32,233 nt of DNA from Nocardiopsis xinjiangensis YIM 90004 (GTDB lineage Bacteria > Actinomycetota > Actinomycetes > Streptosporangiales > Streptosporangiaceae): positions 1 through 32,233 of the forward strand of contig NZ_ANBE01000031.1 in NCBI RefSeq assembly GCF_000341145.1. The letters run 5' to 3'. Below, piece by piece: positions 14,498-25,780 of this stretch (position 1 is the first letter of the stretch; each line of letters starts with the position of its first letter). Position numbers and translations under genes: made by a program. The notes below the pieces were generated by a model that saw only the letters and a program-made list of their open reading frames with translations, was not told where the DNA came from and ran no database searches.

Positions 14498-16131
14498 TCC
14501 CGGCCTCCTTCCTCGGTGGTGGCGCCGTCAGCGGCCGAGGTATCCGCGGTACCGATCTGCGCGGTGCGTTCGACCGCGGGGCCGATCGCGTCGAGCATCG
14601 GCTGCGGGTACAGGCCGAACACGATGAGCAGGGCCAGCAGCGGGCCGACCGCCCACTTCTCCCGCACGTTCAGGTCCTTCAGGCCGGAGAGCCGTTCCGG
14701 GGTGGGGCCGGTCATGGTGCGCTGGAACATCCACAGGATGTAGAGCGCGGCCAGCACCACACCGAGGACGGCGATCACGGCCGCGACGGGGCTGAAGGCG
14801 TACACCCCGATGAGCACCAGGAACTCGCTGACGAAGGGCGCCAGCCCCGGCAGTCCCAGACCGGCGAGCCCGGCGACGAGGAAGGCCCCGGCCAGCAGCG
14901 GGGCGACCCTCTGCACACCGCCGTAATCGGCGATCTCGGCGCTGCCGCGGCGGGAGATGAGGAAACCCACCACGAGGAACAGGGCGCCCGTCGCGAAACC
15001 GTGGTTGACCATGTACAGGGCCGCGCCGGCCTGGGCCTGCTCGGTCAGGGCGAAGATCCCCAGTGTGATGAACCCGAAGTGGGACACCGACGTGTAGGCG
15101 ACCAGGCGCATCATGTCGCTCTGGCCGATCGCGAGGATCGCGCCGTAGACGATGCTGACCACGCTCAGCGCCACGACGGGCCACACGAACGCGGACACCG
15201 CCGAGGGGAACAGTTCCAGGCAGTAGCGGAGCATGCCGTAGGTGCCGACCTTGTCGAGCACACCGACGAGCAGTACCGCCGTGCCGGGCCGTGAGGCCTG
15301 GGCGGCGTCGGGCAGCCAGGTGTGCACCGGCCACATCGGCGCCTTGATCGCGAAGGCGATGAAGAATCCGAGGAACAGCCACACGGCCAGTTCCGTGTCG
15401 ATGCCGGCGAGGGCACCGCCGGAGCCGGTCAGCTCGGTCCACAGGAAGGTCCCGCCGGCGACGTAGACGCCGATGACGGCGACCAGCATGATGAGTCCGC
15501 CGACGAGGCTGTACAGCAGGAACTTGACCGCGGCCCTGGCCCGCTGCTCCCCCCGGCCGTAACGCCCGATCATGAAGTAGACCGGGATGAGCATGGCCTC
15601 GAAGAAGACGTAGAACAGGAACACGTCCGTGGCGGCGAAGACACCGACCATCATGGCCTGCAGGACCAGGATGAGCGCGAAGTAGCCGGCGCCGCCGTCC
15701 TCCCGGTCCTCGTGCTCGCGCCAGGCGGCGAGCATGACCAGGGGCACGAGGACCGCCGAGAGCAGGATCAGCACCAGGGCGATGCCGTCGACACCGACCG
15801 CGTAGTGCACGCCGAAGCGCGGGATCCAGTCGTGGGTCTGCTCGAACTGCATCCCGGACGCGCCCGTGTCGAAGCGCAGGGCCATGGCCACGACCACGGC
15901 CAGGGTCGCCAGGGAGAACCCGAACGCGACGCGCTTGGCGTTCTCGGCCCCGGCGGCCGTCCCTCGAGCGGGGCGGACCTGGGTGATGGTGTCGGTGCCT
16001 CCGCCGGTGGCGGCCTCGGACCGGCGCATCTGTGCCGTGTCGGCCGCAGGTGTCCGGGCTCGGGACAGTGCCCGGACGGCGACCGCGCCGATCGCGGGAA
16101 GCGCGATCGCGATGGTGAGCCAGGGGATCAT
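14494..16131 (-). CDS. nuoM: NADH-quinone oxidoreductase subunit M
   Basis: This 545-residue antiporter-like pump subunit of complex I has the conserved Glu in FYVFFEAMLIPVYFMIG, the KFLLYSLVGGLIML helix, the IKAPMWPVHTWLPDAAQASRPGTAVLL quinone-module block with its Lys, and VAYTSVSHFGF. Between the first and second helices (about residues 24-66) lies a polar Ala/Gly/Thr/Arg-rich insert absent from the E. coli protein; it should face the outer or inner surface and looks disordered. The ATG directly follows the TAA stop of nuoL with no gap, and the nuoL 3' end supplies the GTGAGG ribosome site, so translation is coupled. Its own stop overlaps nuoN. Confidence 0.97.
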   Translation of the reverse strand: MIPWLTIAIALPAIGAVAVRALSRARTPAADTAQMRRSEAATGGGTDTITQVRPARGTAAGAENAKRVAFGFSLATLAVVVAMALRFDTGASGMQFEQTHDWIPRFGVHYAVGVDGIALVLILLSAVLVPLVMLAAWREHEDREDGGAGYFALILVLQAMMVGVFAATDVFLFYVFFEAMLIPVYFMIGRYGRGEQRARAAVKFLLYSLVGGLIMLVAVIGVYVAGGTFLWTELTGSGGALAGIDTELAVWLFLGFFIAFAIKAPMWPVHTWLPDAAQASRPGTAVLLVGVLDKVGTYGMLRYCLELFPSAVSAFVWPVVALSVVSIVYGAILAIGQSDMMRLVAYTSVSHFGFITLGIFALTEQAQAGAALYMVNHGFATGALFLVVGFLISRRGSAEIADYGGVQRVAPLLAGAFLVAGLAGLGLPGLAPFVSEFLVLIGVYAFSPVAAVIAVLGVVLAALYILWMFQRTMTGPTPERLSGLKDLNVREKWAVGPLLALLIVFGLYPQPMLDAIGPAVERTAQIGTADTSAADGATTEEGGRE

Positions 16132-18084
16132 TTACAACCTCACAGCCAGCGTCGCGGCGACGATGACGGCGCCGAAGAGCATGGTGAGCGCGTAGCTCCG
16201 GGCGAACCCGGTCTGCGCCCGGCCCAGCCCGGACGAGGAGTCGCGGACCCCGGCCCCGAGGCCGTGGACCGCGGCGTCGATGACCTTGTCCTCGATCACG
16301 GCCAGGGCCTTGGTGAGGACCTGGCCGGGACGCATGACCAGGCCTTCGTTGATCTCGTTGCCGTACAGCTCCCTACTGGCGGCGACGGTGACGAGATTGC
16401 CCTTCGGGGCGGTCTCGGCCACCGGCTTGCGCAGATAGATCGCCCAGGCCGCGGCGACGCCGAGGACCAGGACGACCAGCGCCGCGATGCCGTAGGGGGC
16501 GGTGAAGGCGTGGGCCACGTCGAAGTGGTGGACCTCGGCCCCGGTGGCGGGGGCGAGGAACGTGGCGAAGCGGTCGCCGAGCATGAGGAAGGCGCCCAGG
16601 GCGAGCGAGCCGATGGCGAGCAGGACCATGGGCACGGTCATGCTCGCGGGCGACTCGTGGGGGTGCACGCCCTCCTCCCACCGCGGTTTGCCGAGGAAGG
16701 TCATGAAGACCATCCGCGACATGTAGAACGCGGTGAGCAGTGCGCCGAGGATGACGGCGCTGCCCAGGACCAGGCCGGCGGTGCCGCCGACGCCGAAGGT
16801 GGCGGAGATGATGCTCTCCTTGGTCCACCAGCCCGACAGCAGAGGAACCCCGATGATGGCGAGGTAGCCGACGCCGAAGGTGGCGAAGGTGATCGGCATC
16901 TTCGCGGCGAGACCGCCGTAGCGCCGCATGTCCACGCCCTCGTTCATGGCGTGCATGACCGATCCGGCTCCCAGGAACAGCCCGGCCTTGAAGAAGCCGT
17001 GCGTGATCAAGTGGGCGATGGCGGCGACGTAGCCGACGGGCCCGAGGCCGGCGGCCAGGACCATCATGCCGATCTGGCTCATCGTGGACCCGGCCAGGGA
17101 CTTCTTGATGTCGTCCTTGGCGGAGGCGATGATGCCGCCGGCGAGCATGGTGGCGGCACCGACCGTGACGACCGCGGTCTGGGCGACCGGGGCGCCCTCG
17201 AAGATCGGGCCGGCGCGCACGATGAGGTACACACCGGCGGTGACCATGGTGGCCGCGTGGATGAGCGCGGACACCGGGGTGGGGCCCTCCATGGCGTCGA
17301 GCAGCCACGCCTGGAGCGGGAGCTGCGCGGACTTGCCGCAGGCGCCCAGGAGCAGCAGCAGGCCGATCGCGAGGAGGATGCCGTCGCTCGCGCCGGGCAC
17401 GGCGGCGAAGACCTCGCTGAAGCTGACCGCCCCGAGAACGGCGAACATGATCATCATCGCCACCAGCAGCCCCAGGTCACCGACCCGGTTGATGAGGAAG
17501 GCCTTCTTGGCGGCGGTGGCGGCCGAGGGCTTGTACTGCCAGAACCCGATGAGCAGGTAGGAGGCCAGGCCCACGCCCTCCCACCCGAGGAAGAGCAGCA
17601 CGAAGTTGTCCGCCAGCACCAGCACGAGCATGGCAGCGACGAACAGGTTGAGGTAGGCGAAGAAACGGCGCCGACCGGGGTCCTCGGCCATGTAGCCGAT
17701 GGAGTACACGTGGATCAGTGAACCCACGAACGTGATCAGCAGGGCGAAGCTGATCGAGAGCGGGTCCACGAGGAGGTCGACCCCCGCCGAGAACCCGCCG
17801 ACGGTGAACCACTCGTAGACGGGGACGGAGACGCTGCGTGCGTCGCCGGCCCGGCCGAGCAGGTCGAAGAGGATCAGCGCCGCCAGGACGAAGGAGGCCA
17901 CCGGGAGGAGCGTCCCCAGCAGGTGGCCCCACTTGTCCGTGCGCCGGCCGCCCAGCAGCAGGATCGCCGCGCCCGCGAGCGGGAGGGCGAACAACAGCCA
18001 GGCGAACGACAGGACGGGGCTGTCCGCAGCGGTCGCCACCGCGGGTTCGGCGGCGAGGTACGCGTGATGTGTCACAACTGCCAC
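16132..18084 (-). CDS. nuoL: NADH-quinone oxidoreductase subunit L
   Basis: The largest antiporter-like subunit of complex I (650 residues) sits at the far end of the membrane arm and carries the long lateral helix that clamps the pump subunits together. Conserved blocks include [42 protein letters not shown] with the conserved Glu, [42 protein letters not shown] and [18 protein letters not shown]. The start is GTG with AAGG a few bases before it, 8 nt after the nuoK stop. Length is normal for actinobacteria. The final hydrophobic helix ends in AVRL. Confidence 0.97.
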   Translation of the reverse strand: MAVVTHHAYLAAEPAVATAADSPVLSFAWLLFALPLAGAAILLLGGRRTDKWGHLLGTLLPVASFVLAALILFDLLGRAGDARSVSVPVYEWFTVGGFSAGVDLLVDPLSISFALLITFVGSLIHVYSIGYMAEDPGRRRFFAYLNLFVAAMLVLVLADNFVLLFLGWEGVGLASYLLIGFWQYKPSAATAAKKAFLINRVGDLGLLVAMMIMFAVLGAVSFSEVFAAVPGASDGILLAIGLLLLLGACGKSAQLPLQAWLLDAMEGPTPVSALIHAATMVTAGVYLIVRAGPIFEGAPVAQTAVVTVGAATMLAGGIIASAKDDIKKSLAGSTMSQIGMMVLAAGLGPVGYVAAIAHLITHGFFKAGLFLGAGSVMHAMNEGVDMRRYGGLAAKMPITFATFGVGYLAIIGVPLLSGWWTKESIISATFGVGGTAGLVLGSAVILGALLTAFYMSRMVFMTFLGKPRWEEGVHPHESPASMTVPMVLLAIGSLALGAFLMLGDRFATFLAPATGAEVHHFDVAHAFTAPYGIAALVVLVLGVAAAWAIYLRKPVAETAPKGNLVTVAASRELYGNEINEGLVMRPGQVLTKALAVIEDKVIDAAVHGLGAGVRDSSSGLGRAQTGFARSYALTMLFGAVIVAATLAVRL

Positions 18085-18092
18085 GTCGCCTT

Positions 18093-18392
18093 CTAGTTCT
18101 TGAGCAGGTTCGCGTCATCGAGCGACGCCGACCTGCGGGTCCGGAAGATCTGCATGATGATCGCGAGCCCCACGACCACCTCGGCTGCGGCGACGACCAT
18201 CACGAAGAAGGCAATGACCTGCCCCTCGATGTCTCCGTGCATCCGGGCGAACGCGACGAACGCCAGGTTGCAGGCGTTGAGCATGAGCTCCACGCACATG
18301 AAGACGATGATCGCGTTGCGGCGTACGAGGACGCCGACCGCGCCGATGGTGAACAGCAGCGCCGCGAGGACGATGTAGTTCATCGGGTCCAC
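18093..18392 (-). CDS. nuoK: NADH-quinone oxidoreductase subunit K
   Basis: This 99-residue, three-helix membrane subunit of complex I carries the two conserved membrane Glu residues needed for proton movement, in [15 protein letters not shown] and [13 protein letters not shown]. The GTG start at 18392 gives the usual length and the [14 protein letters not shown] beginning, with AGGAGG ten bases upstream; this overlaps nuoJ by 13 nt. An ATG three codons later overlaps the nuoJ stop as ATGA and would give 96 residues. Confidence 0.96.
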   Translation of the reverse strand: MDPMNYIVLAALLFTIGAVGVLVRRNAIIVFMCVELMLNACNLAFVAFARMHGDIEGQVIAFFVMVVAAAEVVVGLAIIMQIFRTRRSASLDDANLLKN

Positions 18393-19351
18393 GAGGACTC
18401 GACCTCCTGCCCATTGCCGTTCTCGCCGTGCTCATCGGCGTCGCCGTCCTCGGCGGCCCCTCCACCGGAGGAGGCGTCCTGTTCCGGGGCCCCGGCTGCG
18501 CCGTTGGCCGGCCCGATGGGTTCGGCGACCTTGAGGCTCACCGGGTCGGAGCCGCTGCCGGCCAGCGCGGTCCGGCCGGCCCGTGCTTCCTCGGGCACCT
18601 GCGACTGGTGCTCGGGGTCGCGTGCGGTGAGGACCGGGTTGAGCGAGAGCTGGGAGACGGTGCCGTCCGGCAGCAGCGCGGGCATGTCGATCGCGTTGTG
18701 CCGGGCGTAGGTTCCGGGCCCGGGCAGCGGGGTCGGGTGGTCGCCGCGGATGCGGTCCTCCGACATCTCCCGCTGGGTGCGGCGCTTCTTGGTCCGGGAG
18801 GTGTGGGCCAGCACCATGGCGCCGAGCACAGCGGTGACGAGCAGTGCGGCCGTGGCCTCGAACGCGACCAGGTAGCGCAGGATCAGCTCACCGGCGATCC
18901 AGGGGATACTGCCGCCCGCGGCGGCCGCTCCCCCGGCGATCCCGGCGGGGTCGCCGACGGTGATGCGGGTGATCCCGGTGACCAGGGCACCGATGAAGGC
19001 CAGGGCGACGACGGCGGTCATGATCCGCTGTCCGCTGAGCGTCTCCACGAGGGAGTCCGAGGAGCTGACGCCGACGAGCATCAGCACGAACAGGAACAGC
19101 ATGAGGACCGCGCCGGTGTAGACGACGATCTGCACGACCATGAGGAACGGGGCCTCGTTGATGCCGTAGAAGATCGCCAGGCCGACCATGGTCAGGGCCA
19201 TCGACATGGCCGAGTGCACGGCCTTGCGGGAGAAGACCACACCCAGGGCGCCGAGCACCGCGATGGTGCCCAGCACCCAGAAGACGCCGGCCTCCCCCGC
19301 CCCGATGGGGGCGGCGAGGGTCACGGGGGAAGCGGGAACGAACGGGTTCAA
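18380..19351 (-). CDS. nuoJ: NADH-quinone oxidoreductase subunit J
   Basis: This 323-residue membrane subunit of complex I has five helices in the first 190 residues, with the conserved [33 protein letters not shown] block that contains the pi-bulge helix. The remaining 130 residues form a hydrophilic tail, first basic ([17 protein letters not shown]), then Pro/Gly/Ser/Glu-rich, with no counterpart in E. coli. The tail should lie in the cytoplasm; actinobacterial NuoJ proteins often have such an extension, of unknown purpose. The start codon is TTG, overlapping the nuoI stop as TTGA, with GGAGG eight bases upstream; no better start exists nearby. Confidence 0.95.
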   Translation of the reverse strand: MNPFVPASPVTLAAPIGAGEAGVFWVLGTIAVLGALGVVFSRKAVHSAMSMALTMVGLAIFYGINEAPFLMVVQIVVYTGAVLMLFLFVLMLVGVSSSDSLVETLSGQRIMTAVVALAFIGALVTGITRITVGDPAGIAGGAAAAGGSIPWIAGELILRYLVAFEATAALLVTAVLGAMVLAHTSRTKKRRTQREMSEDRIRGDHPTPLPGPGTYARHNAIDMPALLPDGTVSQLSLNPVLTARDPEHQSQVPEEARAGRTALAGSGSDPVSLKVAEPIGPANGAAGAPEQDASSGGGAAEDGDADEHGENGNGQEVESSWTR

Positions 19352-19896
19352 CGCAGGGCCTCCGCGTCCTCGGCCGTGCCCTGCGAACCGTGCTCACCGC
19401 GCCCGGTGGCGTAGTAGTCCTGTTCGGTCTCGCCCAGACGCATGGGGTGGGGCGGTTCCTCCATGCCCTCCTTGAGCGGGGCCATGAGCTGTTCCTTGGT
19501 CCAGATCAGGCTCTGCCTGCTGTCGTCGGCGATCTCGTACTCGTTGGTCATGGTCAGGGCGCGCGTGGGGCACGCCTCGACGCAGAGACCGCAGAGGATG
19601 CAGCGCAGGTAGTTGATCTGGTAGACGCGGCCGTAGCGCTCGCCGGGCGAGTACCGGTCGTCGTCGGTGTTGTCTCCGGCCTCCACGTAGATCGCGTCGG
19701 CCGGGCAGGCCCAGGCGCACAGTTCGCACCCGATGCACTTCTCCAACCCGTCGGCCCAGCGGTTGAGCTGGTGTCGTCCGTGGAAGCGGGGCGCCGTGGG
19801 GCGCTTGACCTCCGGGTACTCGACGGTGGGCACCTTCTTGAACATGGTGTGGAAGGTGACACCGAATCCCTTCACGGGGTTGAGCCACTCAAGCAC
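19348..19896 (-). CDS. nuoI: NADH-quinone oxidoreductase subunit I
   Basis: This 182-residue peripheral-arm subunit of complex I carries two [4Fe-4S] clusters (N6a and N6b) that pass electrons toward NuoB. Ligands are visible as Cys54, 57, 60, 64 and Cys99, 102, 105, 109, in [12 protein letters not shown] and [12 protein letters not shown]. The GTG start at 19896 is set by GAGGAGGT about seven bases upstream and by the usual family N-terminus ([17 protein letters not shown]); it overlaps the end of nuoH by 8 nt. The frame is open far upstream, but that part is the shadow of nuoH. Confidence 0.97.
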   Translation of the reverse strand: MLEWLNPVKGFGVTFHTMFKKVPTVEYPEVKRPTAPRFHGRHQLNRWADGLEKCIGCELCAWACPADAIYVEAGDNTDDDRYSPGERYGRVYQINYLRCILCGLCVEACPTRALTMTNEYEIADDSRQSLIWTKEQLMAPLKEGMEEPPHPMRLGETEQDYYATGRGEHGSQGTAEDAEALR

Positions 19897-21271
19897 CGGA
19901 AACCTCCTCACCCTTCTCGTTGCGGTCGGCAGCGCCGGCGGTGACGGCGTGGGCCGTCCGCGGCGGTTCGGCGAGCACGCTGCTGCCGTAGTGCGATGCC
20001 GTGCTCGGGGGCACCGGGAACCCGCCGAAGGACGGGTCGCTGTGGGCCCGGCGCGCGTTCTCGGCACGCCGGTGGGACTCCTCCGCGCGCTCGCGGCGCA
20101 CGTGGCGCAGCCAGGCGTAGAAGGCGGCGAGGGTGGCCGCGGTGAAAGCGGCCACGACCACGGCGACGAGCACCGGGGAGGCGCCGTCGAGCACGAGCAT
20201 GCGCACGACGGCCACGCCGGTGATCCACACGAGCTGGATGGGGATGAGTACCTTCCATCCGAGCTTCATGAGTTGGTCGTAGCGCACACGGGGCACGCTG
20301 CCGCGGACCCAGATGAACAGGAACATGACGGCGGCGAACTTGAGGATCCACCACAGGAGCGGCCACCAGCCCTCGTTCGCGCCGGCGAAGAGCGCGGTGA
20401 CGCCGGGCGGGGCGTACCAGCCGCCGAGGAAGAGCGTCACCGACACCGCGGCGACGGTGCACATGTTGACGTACTCGGCGAGGAAGAACATCGTGAACTT
20501 CATCGACCCGTACTCGGTCATGAAGCCGCCGACGATCTCACCCTCGCCCTCGGCCAGGTCGAACGGCAGACGGTTGGTCTCACCGATCATCGTGACGATG
20601 TAGATGAGGAACGAGGGCAGCAGCAGGACCGCGAACCACACGTTCTCCTGGGCGGCGACGATCCCCGATGTGGTGAGCGTGCCGGCCATGATGAAGACCG
20701 CGACGAACGACAGGCCCATGGCGATCTCGTAGCTGATGACCTGCGCGGAGGCGCGCAGGCCGCCGAGCAGGGCGTACGGGGACTGAGAGGCCCAGCCGCC
20801 GAGGACGAACCCGTACACGCCGAGCGCGGCGGCGGCCAGCACCAGCAGCGCGGCGATGGGCAGATCGGTGAGCTGCAGCGGGGTCGTGACCCCGAACAGG
20901 TTCACCTCGGGTCCGAGCGGGATCACCGCGAACGTCAGGAACGCGGGGATCGCCGCGATCATGGGCGCCGCGATGTAGACGAACCGGTCGACCCCGCGCG
21001 GGATCACGTCTTCCTTGAGGGAGAGCTTGATCCCGTCGAACAGGGACTGCAGGAGACCGAAGGGGCCCATGCGGTTGGGTCCGTGGCGCTGCTGCATACG
21101 GCCCATGACCTTGCGGTCGGCCATGATCATCATGAGCACGCAGAGCATGAGGAAGACGAAGATCGCCAACGCCTTGATGGTGACGATCCACCAGGGGTCG
21201 TTGCCGAACATCTCCAGGGTGCTCTCCGAGGCCAGGTGGGCCACACGCGGATCGAGAGCGACGGGGGTCAC
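19889..21271 (-). CDS. nuoH: NADH-quinone oxidoreductase subunit H
   Basis: This 460-residue membrane subunit of complex I forms much of the quinone entry tunnel with NuoB and NuoD. It has eight helices and the conserved [22 protein letters not shown] loop start, the [25 protein letters not shown] loop with its cluster of Glu residues, and a C-terminal [18 protein letters not shown] stretch. The last 75 residues form a charged Arg/Glu/Ala-rich cytoplasmic tail beyond the E. coli end point. The GTG start overlaps the nuoG stop by 4 nt, with GGAGG five bases upstream. Confidence 0.97.
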   Translation of the reverse strand: MTPVALDPRVAHLASESTLEMFGNDPWWIVTIKALAIFVFLMLCVLMMIMADRKVMGRMQQRHGPNRMGPFGLLQSLFDGIKLSLKEDVIPRGVDRFVYIAAPMIAAIPAFLTFAVIPLGPEVNLFGVTTPLQLTDLPIAALLVLAAAALGVYGFVLGGWASQSPYALLGGLRASAQVISYEIAMGLSFVAVFIMAGTLTTSGIVAAQENVWFAVLLLPSFLIYIVTMIGETNRLPFDLAEGEGEIVGGFMTEYGSMKFTMFFLAEYVNMCTVAAVSVTLFLGGWYAPPGVTALFAGANEGWWPLLWWILKFAAVMFLFIWVRGSVPRVRYDQLMKLGWKVLIPIQLVWITGVAVVRMLVLDGASPVLVAVVVAAFTAATLAAFYAWLRHVRRERAEESHRRAENARRAHSDPSFGGFPVPPSTASHYGSSVLAEPPRTAHAVTAGAADRNEKGEEVSGA

Positions 21272-23730
21272 TGCTGCCTCCCGGCGTCGGTGGTGGGCGT
21301 GGCCAGCGCGACCGTCTCCCCGGCGTGGCTGCCCAGGTCGCGGCGGACGTCGCAGCCGTGGGCATTCGCGGGGAGCCAGACGACCCGGTCGGGGATGCCG
21401 GTGACGATCGCGGGGACGGTCACCGAGCCGGCGGCGCCGGTGACACGCAGGCTCCCGCCGTCGGCGACCCCGACCTCGTCGGCGGTGGCCCGGGACAGGT
21501 AAGCGCGGGCGGGCCGGGCGGTGCCGGCGAGGAACGGTTCCCCGTCCTCCATGCGCCCGGTGCCGAGCAGTTGGCGCCAGGTGGACAGGACGGCCTGTCC
21601 GGCGCCGGGGGCCGGCACCTCGACGGGCCTGGCGGAGGGGGCCGGCGCCCGCTGCCCGGCCCAGATCCCCAGTTCCATGAGTTCGCGGTAGGCGGCGGCG
21701 TCGTCGGGGAGCCCGAGGTGCACGTCCATGGCGTCGGCGACGGCGGAGAGCACCCGCAGGTCCGAGAGGGCGCCGGGCACCTTGAGCGCGTCGCCGAAGG
21801 GACGGTGGCGCCCCTCCCAGTCGACGAAGGTGCCGGACTTCTCGGCGACGGCGGCCACGGGCAACACGATGTCGGCGCGGTCGGTGACCTCGCTCGCGCG
21901 CAGTTCGAGGCTGACGATGAACGGGACCCTGGCCAGGGCCTCACGGGCCGCGGCGGGGTCGGGCAGGTCGTCGAGTTCGACGCCGGCGACGACGAGCGCG
22001 TCCAGTTCCCCTGCCGCGGCGGCCGCGAGGATGGCCTCGGTGTCGCGTCCCGGGGCCTCCGGGAGGTTGCCGGTGTTCCAGGCACGGGCGACCTCGGCGC
22101 GGGCCCCGGGGTCGGTGACGGGGCGTCCGCCCGGCAGCAGGTTGGGCAGTGTTCCGGCGTCCGCGGCGCCGCGCTCACCGGCCCGGCGCGGGATCCACAC
22201 GAGGCGGGCCCCGGTGCGGTCGGCCAGTGCGGCGGCAGCGGTGAGCCCGCCGGGGACGGCGCCCAGGCGTTCGCCCACGACGACGACCGCGCCCTCGCGG
22301 CCGAGGGCCTCGACGGCTTCGGGGTGTTCTTTCTCCAGCTGGTTGAGGGTGCGGGCCTCGTCGCCGGGGACGGTGGGAACCAGGGTTCCGTCGGCCTTGG
22401 TGAGGCCCAGGGTGGCGTGGGAGGCCAACGAGTAGACCTGGAGTCCGTGTTTGCGGTGGCCCTTGCGCAGGCGCAGGAAGACCGTCGGTGACTCGTCCTC
22501 GGCGTCGAACCCGGCCATGAACACGGCGGGTGCCGTCTCCAGTGCGGTGAAGTCGACGTCGATGGGGGTGCCCGCGACCCGGTTGGCCAGGAAGTCGGCC
22601 TCCTCCTCGGAGGAGACGCGGGCCCGCATGTCCACGTCGTTGGTGTCCAGGGCCAGGCGCGCGAACTTGGCGTAGGCGTAGGCGTCCTCGAAGGTGAGGC
22701 GTCCGCCGGCGAGCACCCCGGTCCTGCCGCGGGCGCGGCCGAGGCCGTCGGCGGCCATGCTGACCGCCTCGGACCAGGACGCGAACTCCAGCGCGCGGCT
22801 GTCCTCGTCACGCACCAGCGGCCGGGTGAGCCGGTCCGACTGGGTGGCGTAGGTGAAGGCCCAGCGGCCCTTGTCGCAGTTCCATTCCTCGTTGACCTGC
22901 GGGTCGTCGCCGGCCAACCGGCGGGTGACCTTGCCGCGCCGGTGGTCGGTGCGCTGGGCGCAGCCGCCGGCGCAGTGCTCGCAGACGCTGGGGGTGGAGA
23001 CCAGGTCGAAGGGGCGCGACCGGAACCGGTAGGCGGCCCCGGTGAGCGCCCCGACCGGGCAGATCTGCACGGTGTTGCCGGAGAAGTAGGAGTTGAAGGG
23101 TTCGTCGCCGGCGATACCGACCTGTTCGTCGGCGCCGCGTTCCATCAGCTCGATGAGCGGGTCACCGGCGATCTGTGCGGCGAAGCGGGTGCAGCGCGCG
23201 CACTGGATGCAGCGTTCCCGGTCGAGCAGGACCTGGCTGGACAGCGAGATCGGTTTGGGGAAGGTGCGCTTGACGTCGACGAACTGGGTCTCGCCCTGCC
23301 CGTTGGACATCGCCTGGTTCTGCAGGGGGCACTCGCCGCCCTTGTCGCAGACCGGGCAGTCCAGCGGGTGGTTGATGAGCAGGAACTCCATGATCCCGCG
23401 CTGGGCCTTCTCCGCCACCGCCGAGGTCAGGTGGGTATTGACCACCATCCCCTCCATGACGGTGATGGTGCAGGAGGCCTGGGGTTTGGGCATGGCCCGG
23501 CCGTTGCCCATGTCGGGGACCTCCACCAGGCACTGGCGGCAGGCCCCGACCGGGTCCAGGAGCGGATGGTCGCAGAACCGGGGGATCTGGATCCCGAGGA
23601 GTTCGGCGGCCCGGATGAGCAGTGTGCCCTTGGGGACCTGGATCTGGAACCCGTCGATGGTGACGGTGATCAGGTCCTCCGGGGGCAGGGCCGGTGAGGA
23701 CCCGCCGGAGGTGTTGGAGGTGACGGTCAC
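21268..23730 (-). CDS. nuoG: NADH-quinone oxidoreductase subunit G
   Basis: This 820-residue large iron-sulfur subunit of complex I carries electrons from NuoF/E to NuoI. Ligands for four clusters can be read. N1b [2Fe-2S] has Cys53, 64, 67 and 87. N5 has His121 with Cys125, 128 and 134. N4 has Cys174, 177, 180 and 224. N7 has Cys250, 253, 257 and 285, in the exact C-x2-C-x3-C-x27-C spacing. N7 is found only in some bacteria and is off the main electron path. The C-terminal two thirds is the molybdopterin-oxidoreductase-like domain, which has lost its cofactor in complex I. The GTG at 23730 overlaps the nuoF stop by 4 nt; the long upstream open frame is nuoF shadow. Confidence 0.97.
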   Translation of the reverse strand: MTVTSNTSGGSSPALPPEDLITVTIDGFQIQVPKGTLLIRAAELLGIQIPRFCDHPLLDPVGACRQCLVEVPDMGNGRAMPKPQASCTITVMEGMVVNTHLTSAVAEKAQRGIMEFLLINHPLDCPVCDKGGECPLQNQAMSNGQGETQFVDVKRTFPKPISLSSQVLLDRERCIQCARCTRFAAQIAGDPLIELMERGADEQVGIAGDEPFNSYFSGNTVQICPVGALTGAAYRFRSRPFDLVSTPSVCEHCAGGCAQRTDHRRGKVTRRLAGDDPQVNEEWNCDKGRWAFTYATQSDRLTRPLVRDEDSRALEFASWSEAVSMAADGLGRARGRTGVLAGGRLTFEDAYAYAKFARLALDTNDVDMRARVSSEEEADFLANRVAGTPIDVDFTALETAPAVFMAGFDAEDESPTVFLRLRKGHRKHGLQVYSLASHATLGLTKADGTLVPTVPGDEARTLNQLEKEHPEAVEALGREGAVVVVGERLGAVPGGLTAAAALADRTGARLVWIPRRAGERGAADAGTLPNLLPGGRPVTDPGARAEVARAWNTGNLPEAPGRDTEAILAAAAAGELDALVVAGVELDDLPDPAAAREALARVPFIVSLELRASEVTDRADIVLPVAAVAEKSGTFVDWEGRHRPFGDALKVPGALSDLRVLSAVADAMDVHLGLPDDAAAYRELMELGIWAGQRAPAPSARPVEVPAPGAGQAVLSTWRQLLGTGRMEDGEPFLAGTARPARAYLSRATADEVGVADGGSLRVTGAAGSVTVPAIVTGIPDRVVWLPANAHGCDVRRDLGSHAGETVALATPTTDAGRQQ

Positions 23731-25046
23731 TGGTTCCCTCCCGTCGTGATCGCACGGTCGCCCCAGAGGGTGGACCTGGAGTGGTCGAAGGGGCAGCCGC
23801 CCTGCTCGTAATGGTCGACGTACTCCTGGCGGAAGTACTTGATCGACGACATGACGGGGCTGGCGGCGCCGTCGCCCAGCGCGCAGAAGGCGCGGCCGAG
23901 CAGGTTGTCGCAGATGTCGAGGAGCTTGTCGATGTCGGCCTCGGTGCCCTCGCCGCGTTCCAGACGGTCCAGCACCTGCACCATCCAGTAGTTGCCCTCG
24001 CGGCACGGTGTGCACTTGCCGCAGGACTCGTGGGCGTAGAAGGCGATCCAGCGTCCGACCGCGCGCACCACGCAGGTGGTCTCGTCGAAGAGCTGCAGGG
24101 CGCGTGTGCCCAGCATCGACCCGGCCTGGCCCACGGACTCGAAGTCCAGAGGGGTGTCCAGGTGCTCGTCGGTGAAGATCGGTGTCGAGGACCCGCCGGG
24201 GGTCCAGAACTTGAGTTCGTGCCCGGGGCGCATGCCGCCGGCCATGTCGAGGAGTTCGCGCAGGGTGACGCCGAGCGGGGCCTCGTACTGGCCCGGTCGT
24301 GCCACGTGCCCGGACAACGAGAAGAACCCGAAGCCGGCGGACTTCTCGGTCCCCATGGAGGTGAACCACTCGGGACCGTTGGCGACGATGCCGGGAACGC
24401 TCGCGATGGACTCGACGTTGTTGACCACCGTGGGCGAGGCGTAGAGACCGGCCACGGCGGGGAAGGGCGGCTTGAGCCGGGGCTGGCCGCGGTACCCCTC
24501 CAGTGAGTCGAGCAGCGCGGTCTCCTCACCGCAGATGTAGGCCCCGGCACCGGCGTGCACGACGACTTCGAGGTCGAACCCGCTGCCGAGGACGTCGTTG
24601 CCGAAGATGCCGGCCTCGTAGGCCTCGGCCACGGCCTGGCGCAGACGCCGGACCACGTGGAGGACCTCACCGCGCACGTAGATGAAGGCCTGGTGGGAGC
24701 GGATCGCGTAGGCGGCGATCGCGACACCCTCCAGGAGCACGTGCGGGTTGGCGAGCATGAGCGGGACGTCCTTGCAGGTGCCCGGCTCGGATTCGTCGGC
24801 GTTGACCACGAGGTAGCGCGGTTTGGGGTTGTCGGCGGGCAGGAAGCCCCACTTCATGCCGGTGGGGAACCCGGCACCGCCGCGGCCCCGCAGGCCGGCC
24901 TGTTTGATCTGGTCGACGATGGCGTCGGGGTCCATCTCCAGGGCCTTGCGCAGACCCTGGTATCCGCCGGTCTCCCGGTACCCGTCGAGGGTGTAGGAGT
25001 CGGAACGGTCCCAGTTCTCGGACAGGATCGGGGTCAGGGTGGTCAC
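23727..25046 (-). CDS. nuoF: NADH-quinone oxidoreductase subunit F
   Basis: This 439-residue subunit holds the NADH-oxidising site of complex I. It binds FMN and NADH through [16 protein letters not shown] (52-66) and the [12 protein letters not shown] segment (82-93). It also carries cluster N3 [4Fe-4S] with Cys342, 345, 348 ([12 protein letters not shown]) and Cys388 (FCALGD). Together with NuoE and NuoG it forms the NADH dehydrogenase module at the tip of the peripheral arm. The GTG start overlaps the nuoE stop by 4 nt, and the stop overlaps nuoG. Length and motifs are standard. Confidence 0.98.
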   Translation of the reverse strand: MTTLTPILSENWDRSDSYTLDGYRETGGYQGLRKALEMDPDAIVDQIKQAGLRGRGGAGFPTGMKWGFLPADNPKPRYLVVNADESEPGTCKDVPLMLANPHVLLEGVAIAAYAIRSHQAFIYVRGEVLHVVRRLRQAVAEAYEAGIFGNDVLGSGFDLEVVVHAGAGAYICGEETALLDSLEGYRGQPRLKPPFPAVAGLYASPTVVNNVESIASVPGIVANGPEWFTSMGTEKSAGFGFFSLSGHVARPGQYEAPLGVTLRELLDMAGGMRPGHELKFWTPGGSSTPIFTDEHLDTPLDFESVGQAGSMLGTRALQLFDETTCVVRAVGRWIAFYAHESCGKCTPCREGNYWMVQVLDRLERGEGTEADIDKLLDICDNLLGRAFCALGDGAASPVMSSIKYFRQEYVDHYEQGGCPFDHSRSTLWGDRAITTGGNQ

Positions 25047-25780
25047 TGCTGTCCCCCTTCTTCCTCGGAGGGGCGGATCGGGAGGTCGTCGGGGTCCGGG
25101 GCGGCCCAGCCGCGCTCGCGGGCCAGTTCCAGCCCGGCCAGGGAGGGCCCCGCGGCCTGCACCCCTTCGCCGCCGCGGCCGTCGTCGAACCCGGCCAGGA
25201 CCCGGGAGGCCTGCTTCCAGGTGCAGAGGCTGTCGGCGCCGCGAGTGGGTGCCACGTCCTCGCCCAGGCGCAGCCCGTCGACGAGCTCCCGTGCGGTGCC
25301 GGGGGTCTGGTTGTCGAAGAACTCCCAATTGACCATCACCACCGGCGCGAAGTCGCAGGCGGCGTTGCACTCGACGTGCTCGAGCGTGACCTTGCCGTCG
25401 TCGGTGGTCCCGCCGTTGTCCAGGTCCAGGTGATCCTTGAGGGAGGAGTAGATCTCGTCCCCGCCCATGACCGCACACAGGGTGTTGGTGCACACCCCGA
25501 CCTGGTAGTCGCCACCGGGACGGCGGCGGTACATCGTGTAGAAGGTTGCTACCGCGTTGACCTCGGCCATCGTCAGTTCGAGCTGGTCGGCGCAGAAGGC
25601 CATGCCCGCCTGGCTGACGTGCCCCTCCTCCGCCTGGACCAGGTGCAGCAGCGGCAGCAGCGCCGACCGGGCCCGGGGATAGCGGGCGATGATGTCCTTG
25701 GCGTCCGGTTCCAGACGGGTGAGGACCTCGTCGGGGAACCGGTCGGTCCCGCCCTCCGGTGTGATCTCGTTCTCGCTCAC
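25043..25780 (-). CDS. nuoE: NADH-quinone oxidoreductase subunit E
   Basis: This 245-residue thioredoxin-fold subunit of the NADH module carries the [2Fe-2S] cluster N1a. Ligands are Cys97 and Cys102 in VCTNTLC and Cys138 and Cys142 in ECNAACDF. The first 85 residues form the helical N-terminal domain that contacts NuoF. After about residue 180 comes an acidic Gly/Glu-rich tail, longer than in E. coli, typical of actinobacteria. The GTG at 25780 overlaps the nuoD stop as GTGA; an open stretch upstream is nuoD shadow. Confidence 0.97.
   Translation of the reverse strand: MSENEITPEGGTDRFPDEVLTRLEPDAKDIIARYPRARSALLPLLHLVQAEEGHVSQAGMAFCADQLELTMAEVNAVATFYTMYRRRPGGDYQVGVCTNTLCAVMGGDEIYSSLKDHLDLDNGGTTDDGKVTLEHVECNAACDFAPVVMVNWEFFDNQTPGTARELVDGLRLGEDVAPTRGADSLCTWKQASRVLAGFDDGRGGEGVQAAGPSLAGLELARERGWAAPDPDDLPIRPSEEEGGQQ

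Noticed and set aside
15322..17721. Very long plus-strand open frame (about 800 codons) opposite nuoM and nuoL
   Set aside because: It mirrors the codon pattern of the real genes, is Asp/Gly/His/Arg-rich without any fold, and lacks a ribosome site; it is a high-GC shadow.
19733..21502. Plus-strand open frame of about 590 codons opposite nuoH
   Set aside because: Same shadow effect; composition is repetitive Glu/His/Asp/Arg and the opposite strand encodes a clear complex I subunit.
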